A stretch of DNA of 64,000 nucleotides from Nitrospina sp052156635 (lineage in GTDB: Bacteria; Nitrospinota; Nitrospinia; Nitrospinales; Nitrospinaceae): contig NZ_JBQKUO010000003.1 in the NCBI RefSeq assembly GCF_052156635.1, positions 248,001 to 312,000 of the forward strand. Reading direction: 5' to 3'. Positions 55,919-64,000 of the stretch are shown here, one piece after another (within the stretch, counting starts at the first letter, position 1; every line of letters starts with the position of its first letter). A program made the translations under genes and the position numbers. The notes beneath the pieces were generated by a model. The model did not search any database, was not told the origin of the DNA, and saw only the letters and a program-made list of their open reading frames with translations.

Positions 55919-57562
55919 CTATTTCTTCTTCGCGATCACAAGATAACGGGTGGACCAGCAGGTTTCGTCGGAGGGGTCGAGGGGATGGAGCGTCGCGGCG
56001 TCGTACACGTCGACGGGACCGCGGAACGCCTGTTCGAACCAGCCACGCACGCGCGTCACCGACGGCAGGCACCGCAGGTGGCGTCCTTCATCGGTGATCT
56101 GCAACGTGCCGTGCAGACGGCTCACGTTCAGTATCGCGCTCCTTTGGAAGATGTGCCCTTCCTGCTCGATCAATTCCGGCTGGCGGAGCGAGATGACATT
56201 GCCGCAGTTCGAGCGGATGACATGCGGATAGACGCGGATGTGATCCGGGGTGATGAAGTCGCCGACAAAGTACCCGCCGGGCCGGGTGATGTGCGCGGCC
56301 ACGCGAATGGCCTGTTCCATCTCTTTCGGCCGCAGGTACTGGAACACGTTGAGCCCGTTGTAGGTGACGTCCCACGCGTTTTCTTCGTCGAGTTTCAGGA
56401 TATCCCCTTCCCACGCGTTGATGCGTTCTTTCGCCACCTTCACCATCGCCGGCGACTTGTCGACGCCGTGCATGCGGTCTTTCGGCACGCGGCCGCGCCG
56501 CACCAGGTGGTTTTCCACCATGCCCGTGCCGCAGCCCAATGACAGAAACCGCCCGCCCTTGTTGAGCAGGCGGTATTTGCGGAAGGCGAACTCCAGGTAG
56601 CTTTCCATGAAGCTGTCCAGGCACGGTTCGCCGACCACCGCGTCGTACAACTCCGCGTAGGTGTCGAAGGGATCGCCGTTGTCGGCTTCCTCGCGCAGTT
56701 TCTCCTGGAGCTCCGCCACGGCCTGCACTTCCTGCCGCAGCCTCTGCCAGTAACCGAGATCGGTCATGCACCCGGTGCCGGTATCCACGTGCAGGAACAG
56801 GTCGTGCTCGAACGCGTCCCAGTGCTTCGCGTCGAACAGGTCCTCGGTGACGCGCTGGTCGCGCGTGTCCAAAAGCGGCGGCAGGGATTGCGTGTCCGAC
56901 GCGGCGCGCATCCGGTCAAGGCGGTGCTTCAATTCCACCTGGTGGCGGAAGTGCGTCATGAAATCCGGCATGGGCCCGGCGATGCGCGCGTTGATGGCGG
57001 ACTCCGGCAACGCGAAGAACACACCGTTGTTGGTGAGGTGAACCTGGTCGGCGTCGAGATCGAACACGCGTGCGTTGGCGGTGATGCCTCCGCGCCGCCC
57101 GACGCATCCGTACAGATGAAACGTGAGGAACTGGATGCCGGAGGTGTTGCCCATCTGGTGCACCCATTCGTGGCCGACGTGCATCACGTCGCCGGGCTTG
57201 AGGCGCGTGCGCGACTGCGTGTGCAGTTCGCCGTTGATCAGCCAGAACGAGGCGTGCTCCGCCGGACCGAACACCTTCACAGCGCCCCACTGCGCGTAAC
57301 CGTGGTCGTGCAGCGCGGAGACGTCGCCGGGGTTCCAGGACATCACCATCATCTCGTAATGCCCGCCGTCGTGCACCAGCTTGCGGCCGTAGCTGTCCTT
57401 CACCGGGTGATCGAAAAAGGCCCAGGGCATCAGGTCCTGCTGGGTGATGTCCGCTTCGCGCAGAATCTGGGCGGCGCGCTGGGGGCTCCAGTGCGTTTCC
57501 TTTTCGACGGCTTCAATCAGGGATTTTAAGGATTCAGGAAAGGGCGGGGATTTCGCGTCCAT
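55919..57562 (-). CDS. Cysteine-dioxygenase-like cupin fused to a SAM methyltransferase
   Basis: A 547-residue fusion. Residues about 30-190 match the type I thiol dioxygenase fold: YGRKLV with Tyr58 and Arg60, SALHDHGYA giving His85 and His87, WVHQMGNTSG giving His135, and FHLYG with Tyr151. These correspond to the iron His triad and the carboxylate-binding Arg of cysteine dioxygenase; Trp92 occupies the place of the cross-linked Cys. Residues about 300-547 are a class I methyltransferase (FLSLGCGTGMVENHL; LNVFQYLRP). A combined thiol oxidation and methylation enzyme is inferred; substrate unknown. Start ATG 57562. ParB-like gene upstream on the same strand. Confidence 0.78.
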   Translation of the reverse strand: MDAKSPPFPESLKSLIEAVEKETHWSPQRAAQILREADITQQDLMPWAFFDHPVKDSYGRKLVHDGGHYEMMVMSWNPGDVSALHDHGYAQWGAVKVFGPAEHASFWLINGELHTQSRTRLKPGDVMHVGHEWVHQMGNTSGIQFLTFHLYGCVGRRGGITANARVFDLDADQVHLTNNGVFFALPESAINARIAGPMPDFMTHFRHQVELKHRLDRMRAASDTQSLPPLLDTRDQRVTEDLFDAKHWDAFEHDLFLHVDTGTGCMTDLGYWQRLRQEVQAVAELQEKLREEADNGDPFDTYAELYDAVVGEPCLDSFMESYLEFAFRKYRLLNKGGRFLSLGCGTGMVENHLVRRGRVPKDRMHGVDKSPAMVKVAKERINAWEGDILKLDEENAWDVTYNGLNVFQYLRPKEMEQAIRVAAHITRPGGYFVGDFITPDHIRVYPHVIRSNCGNVISLRQPELIEQEGHIFQRSAILNVSRLHGTLQITDEGRHLRCLPSVTRVRGWFEQAFRGPVDVYDAATLHPLDPSDETCWSTRYLVIAKKK

Positions 57563-57572
57563 CGGCGCGTCC

Positions 57573-58586
57573 TTATGTAATAGGATCTTTCAGGGTTCGC
57601 AGAAGTTCTTTCAGCGCTTCCGCGTCGCAGGCACCAAACAGTTTTTCCACCTGACGGGTCAGCTCTTCTTCAGTAGAAAACTTCAATTCGATTTTTACAA
57701 GATCCTGCTCGAAATTTTCCGGCAGTTTCAGCTTCGTCTTCGGGTCCAGCTGCAGCCGCTCGGCGGCCCGGCGCACCCGGCTTTGCAGTTCCGACAGGTG
57801 CGGATACCGCCGGGCATGCAGCCAGGAAAAAATCGCGTCGTACTTTTCATTCGTGGAAAGCGAGGCGTCCTCCAGCGTTTTCAGGATTGCCGCGTGCTCC
57901 AGCACCTCAGCGGGGGCAATGCCGTCGCGCGTGGCGGTCTCGTCGACCGTCTCCAAAACGGCACGCCATTTGTTGTGGCCGGGCCGCAGTTGGGCAAACA
58001 GGCGTTCCGCGGCGGCGCGGTCGGCCTCGTCCCACTTCGTCACCAACGAAAAGACGCGCAGGGGGATGTTGAGTTCGTGCAAAAGGCGCTGGAACGATTC
58101 GGCAAACACCCGCACGCCCAGCAGGTCGGCGGCGCGCTTTCTTGTTTTCGGTTCACCCAGGACGGGCAGGACCCCGGCCACCAGCTCCGCCTCGCCAACG
58201 CCCGCGGAGTGCAGGCGGTGCAGGATGCGGCCTTTTTCGATGTCGGTGTAACGGCGGTGGGCGCGGTTCTCCTGCAGGTTCCACATCAGGCGGTCGGCGC
58301 CGGGCATGGGTTCCATCAGATGAGCGGGCACCGTGTCCAGTCCCAGCACCTCCGCCGCTTCGAGGCGGCGGTGGCCGCACACCACGCAAAACCCGTCTCC
58401 ATGGGGAACCAGCACCAGCGGGTGGGTGATGCCGAGGGCGCGGATCGATTCCACCAGCTCGCCGGGAACCGGGTCCATGCCGAAGGCGGTGAGCGCGTCC
58501 CGCCGGATCGCCTCCCGCGGCACCCGGTCGCTTTGCATGGTTTGTGGTTCGGTCATGACAGGCTGTCCCCTCCCGCGTTCCTTCAT
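57573..58586 (-). CDS. ParB/Srx-domain protein, orphan
   Basis: A 337-residue protein. The N-terminal domain has the ParB hallmarks: CGHRRLEAAE (the GxRR CTP-binding type motif, about residues 69-78) and NLQENRAHRRYTDIEKG (the ENxxR motif, about 103-119). A possible helix-turn-helix region follows (KTRKRAADLLGVRV), and the C-terminal half is helical. No parA or origin-like sequence is adjacent, so a role as a chromosomal centromere protein is unlikely; such orphans can be CTP-dependent regulators or enzymes. Start ATG 58586 (AAAGGA upstream) or ATG 58556. It ends 10 bases before the dioxygenase fusion gene. Confidence 0.8.
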   Translation of the reverse strand: MKERGRGQPVMTEPQTMQSDRVPREAIRRDALTAFGMDPVPGELVESIRALGITHPLVLVPHGDGFCVVCGHRRLEAAEVLGLDTVPAHLMEPMPGADRLMWNLQENRAHRRYTDIEKGRILHRLHSAGVGEAELVAGVLPVLGEPKTRKRAADLLGVRVFAESFQRLLHELNIPLRVFSLVTKWDEADRAAAERLFAQLRPGHNKWRAVLETVDETATRDGIAPAEVLEHAAILKTLEDASLSTNEKYDAIFSWLHARRYPHLSELQSRVRRAAERLQLDPKTKLKLPENFEQDLVKIELKFSTEEELTRQVEKLFGACDAEALKELLRTLKDPIT

Positions 58587-58653
58587 GCGTTCCTTTCAAG
58601 GATATAGTAAACTAATGAGAGATGCCACCTTCCCTCCATTTGCTCGGGGCGCC

Positions 58654-59577
58654 ATGAACAGTCGCCGTCAATTCATACCGGGTCGCCGCGGACCGTTCTG
58701 GTTGTGCGTGGCGTTGCTGTGGCTCCTTGCCGCCTGCACGCCGCCCGCGCCGGAAGGCATGGTTCTGATCCCCGACGGGTACTTCAGCATGGGCACGGAT
58801 GAAGTTGACGAGAAAGGCCACGCACTGTCGCTGGGACTCAACAAACCGTGGTTCGCAGACGAGTCGCCGCAACAGCGCCTGCACCTGCCCGCGTTTTACA
58901 TCGACAAGTACGAGGTCACCAACCTCCAGTACTACATCTTCACGCAGGCCACCGACCACCGCACGCCCTCCGGCTGGGACGGACCCAAGTATGCCGAAGG
59001 CCGGGACCATTATCCGGTGACGCAGGTGAATTTTTACGATGCCGCCGCTTACGCCAAGTGGGCGGGCAAGCGCCTGCCGACGGAGATGGAATGGGAAAAG
59101 GCCGCGCGCGGACCGAACGTCATCGATTACCCCTGGGGCAACCAGTTCGATTTCTCCAAGGCCAATGTCAGCAAGTCCCCGCGGAGGAAACGCGGACACG
59201 GGCTGGAACCCATCGGCCAGCACCCGGAAGGGGCGAGCCCCTACGGGGTGGAGGACATGATCGGCAACGTATGGGAATGGATCTGGGATTACTACCTGCC
59301 CTATTCCGGCAACACCGCCACCAACCTGAAATTTCCGAAGGACGTGGTGGTGGTGCGCGGATTGTCCTACATGGGCGTCGGGCATTTTCCCGAGAAGGAA
59401 TACAAAAAGGTGGTGGCGCTCAAGTCACGCGTGTCCTACCGCGAAAACCTGCATCCCATCCTGCGCAAACCGGACGTCGGCTTCCGCTGCGTGAAGGAAG
59501 TGCCCTCCACGTTTGAAATGCTGTTTGGTGACTGGTCCGGCGAACCCGTTTCCGCCGACACGAAAAACAAACCGTGA
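58654..59577 (+). CDS. Lipoprotein with formylglycine-generating-enzyme (SUMF1) fold
   Basis: A 307-residue protein. From ATG 58654 it begins MNSRRQFIPGRRG, with a hydrophobic stretch and a lipobox LLAAC, so it is probably an exported lipoprotein. The FGE-sulfatase domain covers about residues 35-290: MVLIPDGYFSMGTDE, DKYEVTNLQYYIF, AKWAGKRLPTEMEWEKAARG, GNVWEWIWDYY and a final GFRCVKE. The active-site cysteines of true formylglycine-generating enzymes are absent (RVSYREN in that region), so enzyme activity of that kind is unlikely. An in-frame ATG at 58615 is an alternative start. Confidence 0.85.
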   Translation: MNSRRQFIPGRRGPFWLCVALLWLLAACTPPAPEGMVLIPDGYFSMGTDEVDEKGHALSLGLNKPWFADESPQQRLHLPAFYIDKYEVTNLQYYIFTQATDHRTPSGWDGPKYAEGRDHYPVTQVNFYDAAAYAKWAGKRLPTEMEWEKAARGPNVIDYPWGNQFDFSKANVSKSPRRKRGHGLEPIGQHPEGASPYGVEDMIGNVWEWIWDYYLPYSGNTATNLKFPKDVVVVRGLSYMGVGHFPEKEYKKVVALKSRVSYRENLHPILRKPDVGFRCVKEVPSTFEMLFGDWSGEPVSADTKNKP

Positions 59578-59589
59578 TTTCCTTCGCGG

Positions 59590-60732
59590 TCATTTCCCGG
59601 TGATGCGGTACACCACGCCGAGGTAGTCGTCGGAGACCAGCAGTTCGCCCCTGGGTGAAACGATCGAGTCCACCGGCCGCCCGGCCTTGGAGCCGTCCTT
59701 CTGCAACCAGCCTTCGATGAACACCTCGTCCGACTGGATGTTGCCCTCGGCGTCCAGCTGCAGTCGCCGCACCTGGTACCCGGCGGGCACCGACCGGTTC
59801 CACGATCCGTGAAACGAGACGAACAGGCTGTTGTTGTAACGCACAGGCAAGGCGCCTTCCTTGTAAAACTCGAGGCCCAGAGGGGCCATGTGGGCAGTGA
59901 AGGTGTGCGCCGGCGGTTCGGTCAACTTGCAGTCGTACTGGTCGCCGAAATCCGGGTCGGACACGCGGTCCTCATAGCAGTACGGCCAGCCGTAGTGTTT
60001 CCCCAGGCGGATGATATTGAGTTCCTCCCGCGGGTGGTCGTCGCCCAGCCAGTCACGGCCGTTGTTGACGCCCCACAACTCGCCACTGTAAGGAGAGAAC
60101 TCGATACCGACGGAATTCCTCAGGCCGCGCGCGAACACTTCTTCGTTTTTGCCATCCACGTCGAAACGGATGATGGCCGAACGCCACGGGTGCTCCTCGA
60201 TGCACACGTTGCAGGACGAGCCGACCGACAAGTAGAGTTTGCCGTCCTGGAACTTGATGGTGCGGGTGGAGTGGCCGCCGGTGGGGATGCCGGTGACGAT
60301 CACTTCCGGCTTGCCGAAAGTGAAGGGTTTGGCGGTGCGCTTCAACCGCACAACCCGGTGTTGTTCCGCAATATAGAGGTAGTATCCCGAATCCAACTGC
60401 AGAAAGGCCAGGCCGTGGGGTCCGTTCCCGCCCTTCATGATCGACACCGCCCGGTCCGCCTTGCCGTCCCCATCCGCATCCGGCAGGGCCACCACCTTGC
60501 CCGCCTTGGTCTGCGACAGAAACAGCACTCCCTGGTCATCGTAGGCCATGTGGCGCGCCTTCGGGGCCTCGGCAAAGATGGTGATTTGCAGGTCCTTCGG
60601 GTATTTCAGTTGATTTTCAAGGAGATTGCCGTAGTCCCGGTCCTTGGCCCAGCCACACCCCTCGAGCAAAAGCCAGAGCAGGCCCAGGCAGACAATCCCG
60701 AAAGTTTTGGATCGCGTAACGGGTTTTGGCAT
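59590..60732 (-). CDS. Glucose/sorbosone dehydrogenase-like beta-propeller lipoprotein
   Basis: A 380-residue protein with a lipoprotein signal (GIVCLGLLWLLLEGC). The mature part is a six-bladed propeller of the PQQ-dependent soluble glucose dehydrogenase/sorbosone dehydrogenase type: NGPHGLAFLQ, TGIPTGGHSTRTIKF, GLRNSVGIEFSPYSGELWGVNNGRDW, and HGSWNRS. The family oxidises sugars with PQQ, but many members have unknown substrates. SSCNVCIEEH, with a CxxC pair, recalls sites seen in some heme- or metal-linked relatives. It is convergent with the FGE-fold lipoprotein gene. Confidence 0.85.
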   Translation of the reverse strand: MPKPVTRSKTFGIVCLGLLWLLLEGCGWAKDRDYGNLLENQLKYPKDLQITIFAEAPKARHMAYDDQGVLFLSQTKAGKVVALPDADGDGKADRAVSIMKGGNGPHGLAFLQLDSGYYLYIAEQHRVVRLKRTAKPFTFGKPEVIVTGIPTGGHSTRTIKFQDGKLYLSVGSSCNVCIEEHPWRSAIIRFDVDGKNEEVFARGLRNSVGIEFSPYSGELWGVNNGRDWLGDDHPREELNIIRLGKHYGWPYCYEDRVSDPDFGDQYDCKLTEPPAHTFTAHMAPLGLEFYKEGALPVRYNNSLFVSFHGSWNRSVPAGYQVRRLQLDAEGNIQSDEVFIEGWLQKDGSKAGRPVDSIVSPRGELLVSDDYLGVVYRITGK

Positions 60733-60777
60733 AAGCAGTTAGCCCCTTCTGAAAAAGAGTTGGACCATGTCCGCACC

Positions 60778-60806
60778 TTGTTCCCCTCCAGCGTATCATA
60801 TATAGT
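60778..60806 (+). promoter_or_regulatory. Candidate sigma-70 promoter of metH
   Basis: TTGTTC at 60778-60783, a 17-base spacer and TATAGT at 60801-60806. Transcription would begin near 60813, about 60 bases before the metH ATG, too short for a known SAM riboswitch; none was seen. Confidence 0.5.
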
Positions 60807-60872
60807 ATGGACTTCACCGATTACATCGACACACCACGCAAAATATTGCAAACCCATTGATTACGGGAGCTT

Positions 60873-63800
60873 ATGAAGTTTGAAGACGCTTTAAAAGAGC
60901 ACGTTCTGGTTCTCGATGGTGCCATGGGCACCATGGTGCAGAACCTGGACGTCACCGACGAGACCTTTGGCGGGTCGCTGTTCCGCATGCTGACCGACCT
61001 GTTGACCTTTTCCCGGCCGGAGTGGCTGGAAGACATACACTTCAAATACCTCGATGCAGGCGCGAACCTGATCGAGACCAACACCTTCGGCGCGTCGCCC
61101 CTGCGGCTCAAGGAATTCGACTGGGCGAAAATCAAGCAGGATGTCATGCAGGCGACCCCCGCCGGGCTGGATCTGAAGCAAGGCGACCTGGAAGCCATCG
61201 CCTACCACCTGAACGTGGAAGGTTGCAGGATCGCCCGGAAGGCCATCGAGCGCTACAAGGCCTCCGAGGGCTACGACGGGCGGCCGCTGTTCGTGGCCGG
61301 GTCCATCGGCCCGTCCAATTACGTCGTCTCCAGCACCGACGCCAACCTGGCCAAGGCCACCTTCGACATGATCGTGGACAACAACCGCATCCAGGTGGAA
61401 GGCATGGTCGACGGCGGCGCGGACGTCATCCTGTTCGAGACCCAGCAGGACATCCTGGAGACCAAGGCGTCGGTCATCGGCGCCCAACGCGCCTTCCAGA
61501 ACAAGGGCAAGACCCTGCCCATCATCGCCCAGGTCACGGTGGACGGGTTTTCCAAGATGCAGATCTTCAACACCGACATCCACGCGGCCTACACCGCGCT
61601 GGCGGGCATGGGCGTCACCGTGTTCGGCATGAACTGCAACGTCGGCCCGGAAGACCTGGTGGACACGGTCAAACGCATCACGCATCAGAGCGCCCTGCCG
61701 GTGTCCGTCGTGCCCAACGCCGGCCAGCCGTTCTCCGAGGACGGCGTCACCGTGTACAAGCTGGAACCGGAGGCCATGGCCGAGATCATGAAGCCCTTTG
61801 TCTATGAATATGGGGTCAACATCGTGGGCGGTTGTTGCGGCACCAACCCGGAACACATCCGCGCCCTGCGCAAAATGGTGGACAACGCCAAACCGGTTGA
61901 ACGCGAGATCGACCGCCGGACCTACATCTCCGGCCCGCAGGAAGCAGTGCTCCTGGACGGCACCGAAAGCCTGGTGCGCTTCGGCGAACGCCTCAACGCG
62001 CGCGGCAGCAAAAAGGTGCGCGAAGCCGTTGAGAACGGCGAAGGCGTGCGCATGGAGGAGCTGGAAGACGTGGTGCGCGAGCAGCTGGACGACCTCGGCA
62101 TCGACATCATCGACGTGTGCATGGATTCCAACATCGTCGAGACCGAAACCGTTCTGCCCGAGGTCATTCACAAGCTGACCACCGACTTCAAGGGAGCGAT
62201 GGTGATCGACTCGTTCTCCGTCGAGGCGCTGGAAGCGGGACTGAAAACCTATCCCGGACGCCCCATCATCAATTCCATTTCGCTGGAGGAGTATGCGCCG
62301 GGGGTTTCCAAACTGGACGCGGTGCTGAAAGTGACGGCGGAACATCACCCGATCTACATCGCGCTGGTCAACGGCGAGTCGGGACCGGCCATCACCGCCG
62401 ACGAGAAGTACGACCTGGCGGCAGAGATCGTCAAGCAGTGCGGCGAGAAGTACGGCGTCACGCCGGACCAGATCCTGATCGACATCAACGCCTATCCCAT
62501 CGGCAGTGAGTCGCAGGAAGGCATGAACTTTTCGCTGGAAGCGCTGGAGAGCCTGCCGCGCATCAAAGCCATCCATCCGGACCTGCGCACCTCCATCGGT
62601 GTCGGCAACCTGACGGCGGGCCTGGCGAAGAAACCGTACATGCGCAAGGTGCTGACCAGCGTGTTCCTCGACGAGGGACGGAAACGCGGACTCGACTGTG
62701 CCATCCTCAATCCCAACCACTACGTGCCGGTGGAAAGCCTGCCGCCGGAAGATGCGGAACTGGGGCGCAAGGTGGTGCTGGAGCGCGACATGGAGGCATT
62801 CGAGAAACTCGAGGAGATCGCCGAGCAGAAAAAATCAGGCACGGTCAAAAAGAAATCCAACTACGCCGACCTGTCGCTGGAAGACAGCATCTGCCAGAAA
62901 ATCTTCGACGGCTACAAAGACAAGGAAAAAGGCAACGTCGAGGTGCAGGGATTCAAGTACGAGTACACCGACCGCATCGTGCTCGAAGCGGTCCAGACCA
63001 TCGACAAGCACGAACCGCTGGTGTTCATCAGCGATTACCTGATGAAAACCATGCGCGAACTCGGGGACGGGTTCGGGCGGGGCGAGATCAGCCTGCCTCA
63101 CCTGCTCAAAAGCGCCGACGTCATGCGCAGTGTCATGGGCTTCCTCGAAGCGTGGATGCGGCACACCAGCGGCGTCGAGCCGGGGGACGCCATCAACTAC
63201 AAGGGCACTGTGGTCATCGGCACCGTTTATCAGGACGTGCACAGCATCGGCAAGGACCTCGCCAAGACCCTGCTCGAGAACTACGGCTACCGCGCCATCG
63301 ATCTCGGCGTGCAGGTCCCGCTGGAGAACTTCGTCGAGACGGCACGCAAGGAGAAAGCCGACGCCATCGGCATGAGTGCGCTGTTGGTTCAGACGTCGAA
63401 CCACATGATCACCGTTGCCAAAATGCTGAAGGAGCAGAATTACGAGATCCCCATCCTCATCGGCGGCGCGCCGGTCAACCACCGGCACGCGGGTTACGTG
63501 GCCATGCACGGGCAGGAGGAGCTGGAGGACATCCTGTCCACGGTGTTCTACTGCGAAAGCGGCATGGACGGCGTCAACACCATGAACAAGCTGGTGGAGA
63601 AGGAAAAAGACCTGCTTCAAACCTTCATGCAGGAAAACCGGGAGAAACTCATCCGCCAGTACAAGAAGGCCAAGGGCATGGAGGAAGACCGGGCGAACCT
63701 GCTGAAGTCGCTCGACCGCAGGAAGGTCGATTTCAAAAAATACCAGCCGGTGAAAGACGGCTACGGCATCCAGAAAGTCGAGTTCAAGCTCAAGAAGCTG

Positions 63801-64000
63801 GCGGACGTCATCGATTCCAAGAGCCTGTTCTCGCTCAACTGGAAATACGGCAAGCAGTCGTCGTGGTCGAAGAAGGGCGTGACGATTGAAAACCTCAAGC
63901 GGCTGCAGCAGGAATGGATCGACAAGGCCGACGCCAACCAGTGGATCATCCCGCGCGCGCGGTTTGCCCTGCTCCCCGCACAGAGCGAGGGAGACGAACT
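60873..64000 (+). CDS. metH: Cobalamin-dependent methionine synthase (partial at right edge)
   Basis: Transfers the methyl group of methyltetrahydrofolate to homocysteine through cobalamin. ATG 60873 follows GGGAG at 5 bases; 1042 residues are visible before the window ends. Domains in order: homocysteine/Zn domain (VLDGAMGTM at the start; Zn ligands in NCNVG at about 255 and GGCCGTNP at about 320), pterin-binding domain (RFGERLNARGS), helical cap (about 670-770), and B12-binding Rossmann domain with DVHSIGKD (His about 790, lower axial ligand). The reactivation domain begins near the edge. It fits the CobA-HemD fusion and the possible cobalt transporter in the window. Confidence 0.95.
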   Translation, partial: MKFEDALKEHVLVLDGAMGTMVQNLDVTDETFGGSLFRMLTDLLTFSRPEWLEDIHFKYLDAGANLIETNTFGASPLRLKEFDWAKIKQDVMQATPAGLDLKQGDLEAIAYHLNVEGCRIARKAIERYKASEGYDGRPLFVAGSIGPSNYVVSSTDANLAKATFDMIVDNNRIQVEGMVDGGADVILFETQQDILETKASVIGAQRAFQNKGKTLPIIAQVTVDGFSKMQIFNTDIHAAYTALAGMGVTVFGMNCNVGPEDLVDTVKRITHQSALPVSVVPNAGQPFSEDGVTVYKLEPEAMAEIMKPFVYEYGVNIVGGCCGTNPEHIRALRKMVDNAKPVEREIDRRTYISGPQEAVLLDGTESLVRFGERLNARGSKKVREAVENGEGVRMEELEDVVREQLDDLGIDIIDVCMDSNIVETETVLPEVIHKLTTDFKGAMVIDSFSVEALEAGLKTYPGRPIINSISLEEYAPGVSKLDAVLKVTAEHHPIYIALVNGESGPAITADEKYDLAAEIVKQCGEKYGVTPDQILIDINAYPIGSESQEGMNFSLEALESLPRIKAIHPDLRTSIGVGNLTAGLAKKPYMRKVLTSVFLDEGRKRGLDCAILNPNHYVPVESLPPEDAELGRKVVLERDMEAFEKLEEIAEQKKSGTVKKKSNYADLSLEDSICQKIFDGYKDKEKGNVEVQGFKYEYTDRIVLEAVQTIDKHEPLVFISDYLMKTMRELGDGFGRGEISLPHLLKSADVMRSVMGFLEAWMRHTSGVEPGDAINYKGTVVIGTVYQDVHSIGKDLAKTLLENYGYRAIDLGVQVPLENFVETARKEKADAIGMSALLVQTSNHMITVAKMLKEQNYEIPILIGGAPVNHRHAGYVAMHGQEELEDILSTVFYCESGMDGVNTMNKLVEKEKDLLQTFMQENREKLIRQYKKAKGMEEDRANLLKSLDRRKVDFKKYQPVKDGYGIQKVEFKLKKLADVIDSKSLFSLNWKYGKQSSWSKKGVTIENLKRLQQEWIDKADANQWIIPRARFALLPAQSEGDE

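Overview
This is a gene-dense, GC-rich bacterial chromosome segment of about 57 protein genes, most packed head-to-tail with short or overlapping junctions (ATGA stop/start overlaps occur at pdxA/rsmA, rsmA/cobA-hemD, the phosphohexomutase/VOC pair, the ABC transporter pair and the small-subunit/symporter pair). The gene mix points to a free-living, Gram-negative, autotroph-like bacterium. It includes a TonB-dependent receptor, lipoproteins, ATP-type PEP carboxykinase, futalosine-route menaquinone synthesis (MqnC), CysD/CysN sulfate activation, cobalamin-dependent MetH, a CobA-HemD fusion and several Na+-coupled transporters. The protein styles suggest Nitrospinota/Nitrospina or a related deep lineage. 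That placement is inference only; no rRNA gene is present to test it.

Layout. 1-2.7 kb: partial RNase Z-like MBL protein, a palindromic repeat, prfB with its programmed frameshift, and a spermidine-synthase-like protein. 2.9-8.6 kb: pckA, then the coupled run pdxA-rsmA-cobA/hemD and a NiCoT/UreH-like transporter. 8.8-15.3 kb: parvulin, mqnC, AI-2E family permease, a secreted protein, rluB, scpB and a two-domain dCTP deaminase. 15.4-24.2 kb: FmdB zinc ribbon, a large TPR-cupredoxin protein, cysS, DUF2851, cysD-cysN (with a degenerate APS kinase tail) and a ferredoxin. 24.2-33 kb: SDR, nucleotide-sugar epimerase, phosphohexomutase, VOC protein, MEMO protein, exported-type Pcm, MoeB-rhodanese and an aminotransferase. 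33-41.4 kb: TonB receptor plus YfiR, a CI-like S24 repressor divergent from a candidate structured small RNA, aldo/keto reductase, and small membrane and TPR proteins. 41.4-52.5 kb: gdhA (behind a cluster of dyads), a Na+ symporter with a small subunit, purM, an orphan sensor kinase with a possible structured leader, an NSS transporter, and an amino-acid ABC transporter with fused binding protein and permease. 52.5-64 kb: uvrC, a short AT-rich two-gene island (OB-fold protein plus PD-(D/E)XK nuclease), a thiol-dioxygenase/methyltransferase fusion, an orphan ParB-like protein, an FGE-fold lipoprotein, a glucose/sorbosone dehydrogenase-like lipoprotein and metH running off the right edge.

The parts least explained by standard annotation are the candidate small RNA at about 36905-37116, the cysteine-dioxygenase-like/methyltransferase fusion at 55919-57562, the AT-rich nuclease island at 54675-55915, the pseudo-APS-kinase of CysN, and the TPR-cupredoxin protein. 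No tRNA, rRNA, CRISPR array, transposase or complete prophage was seen.
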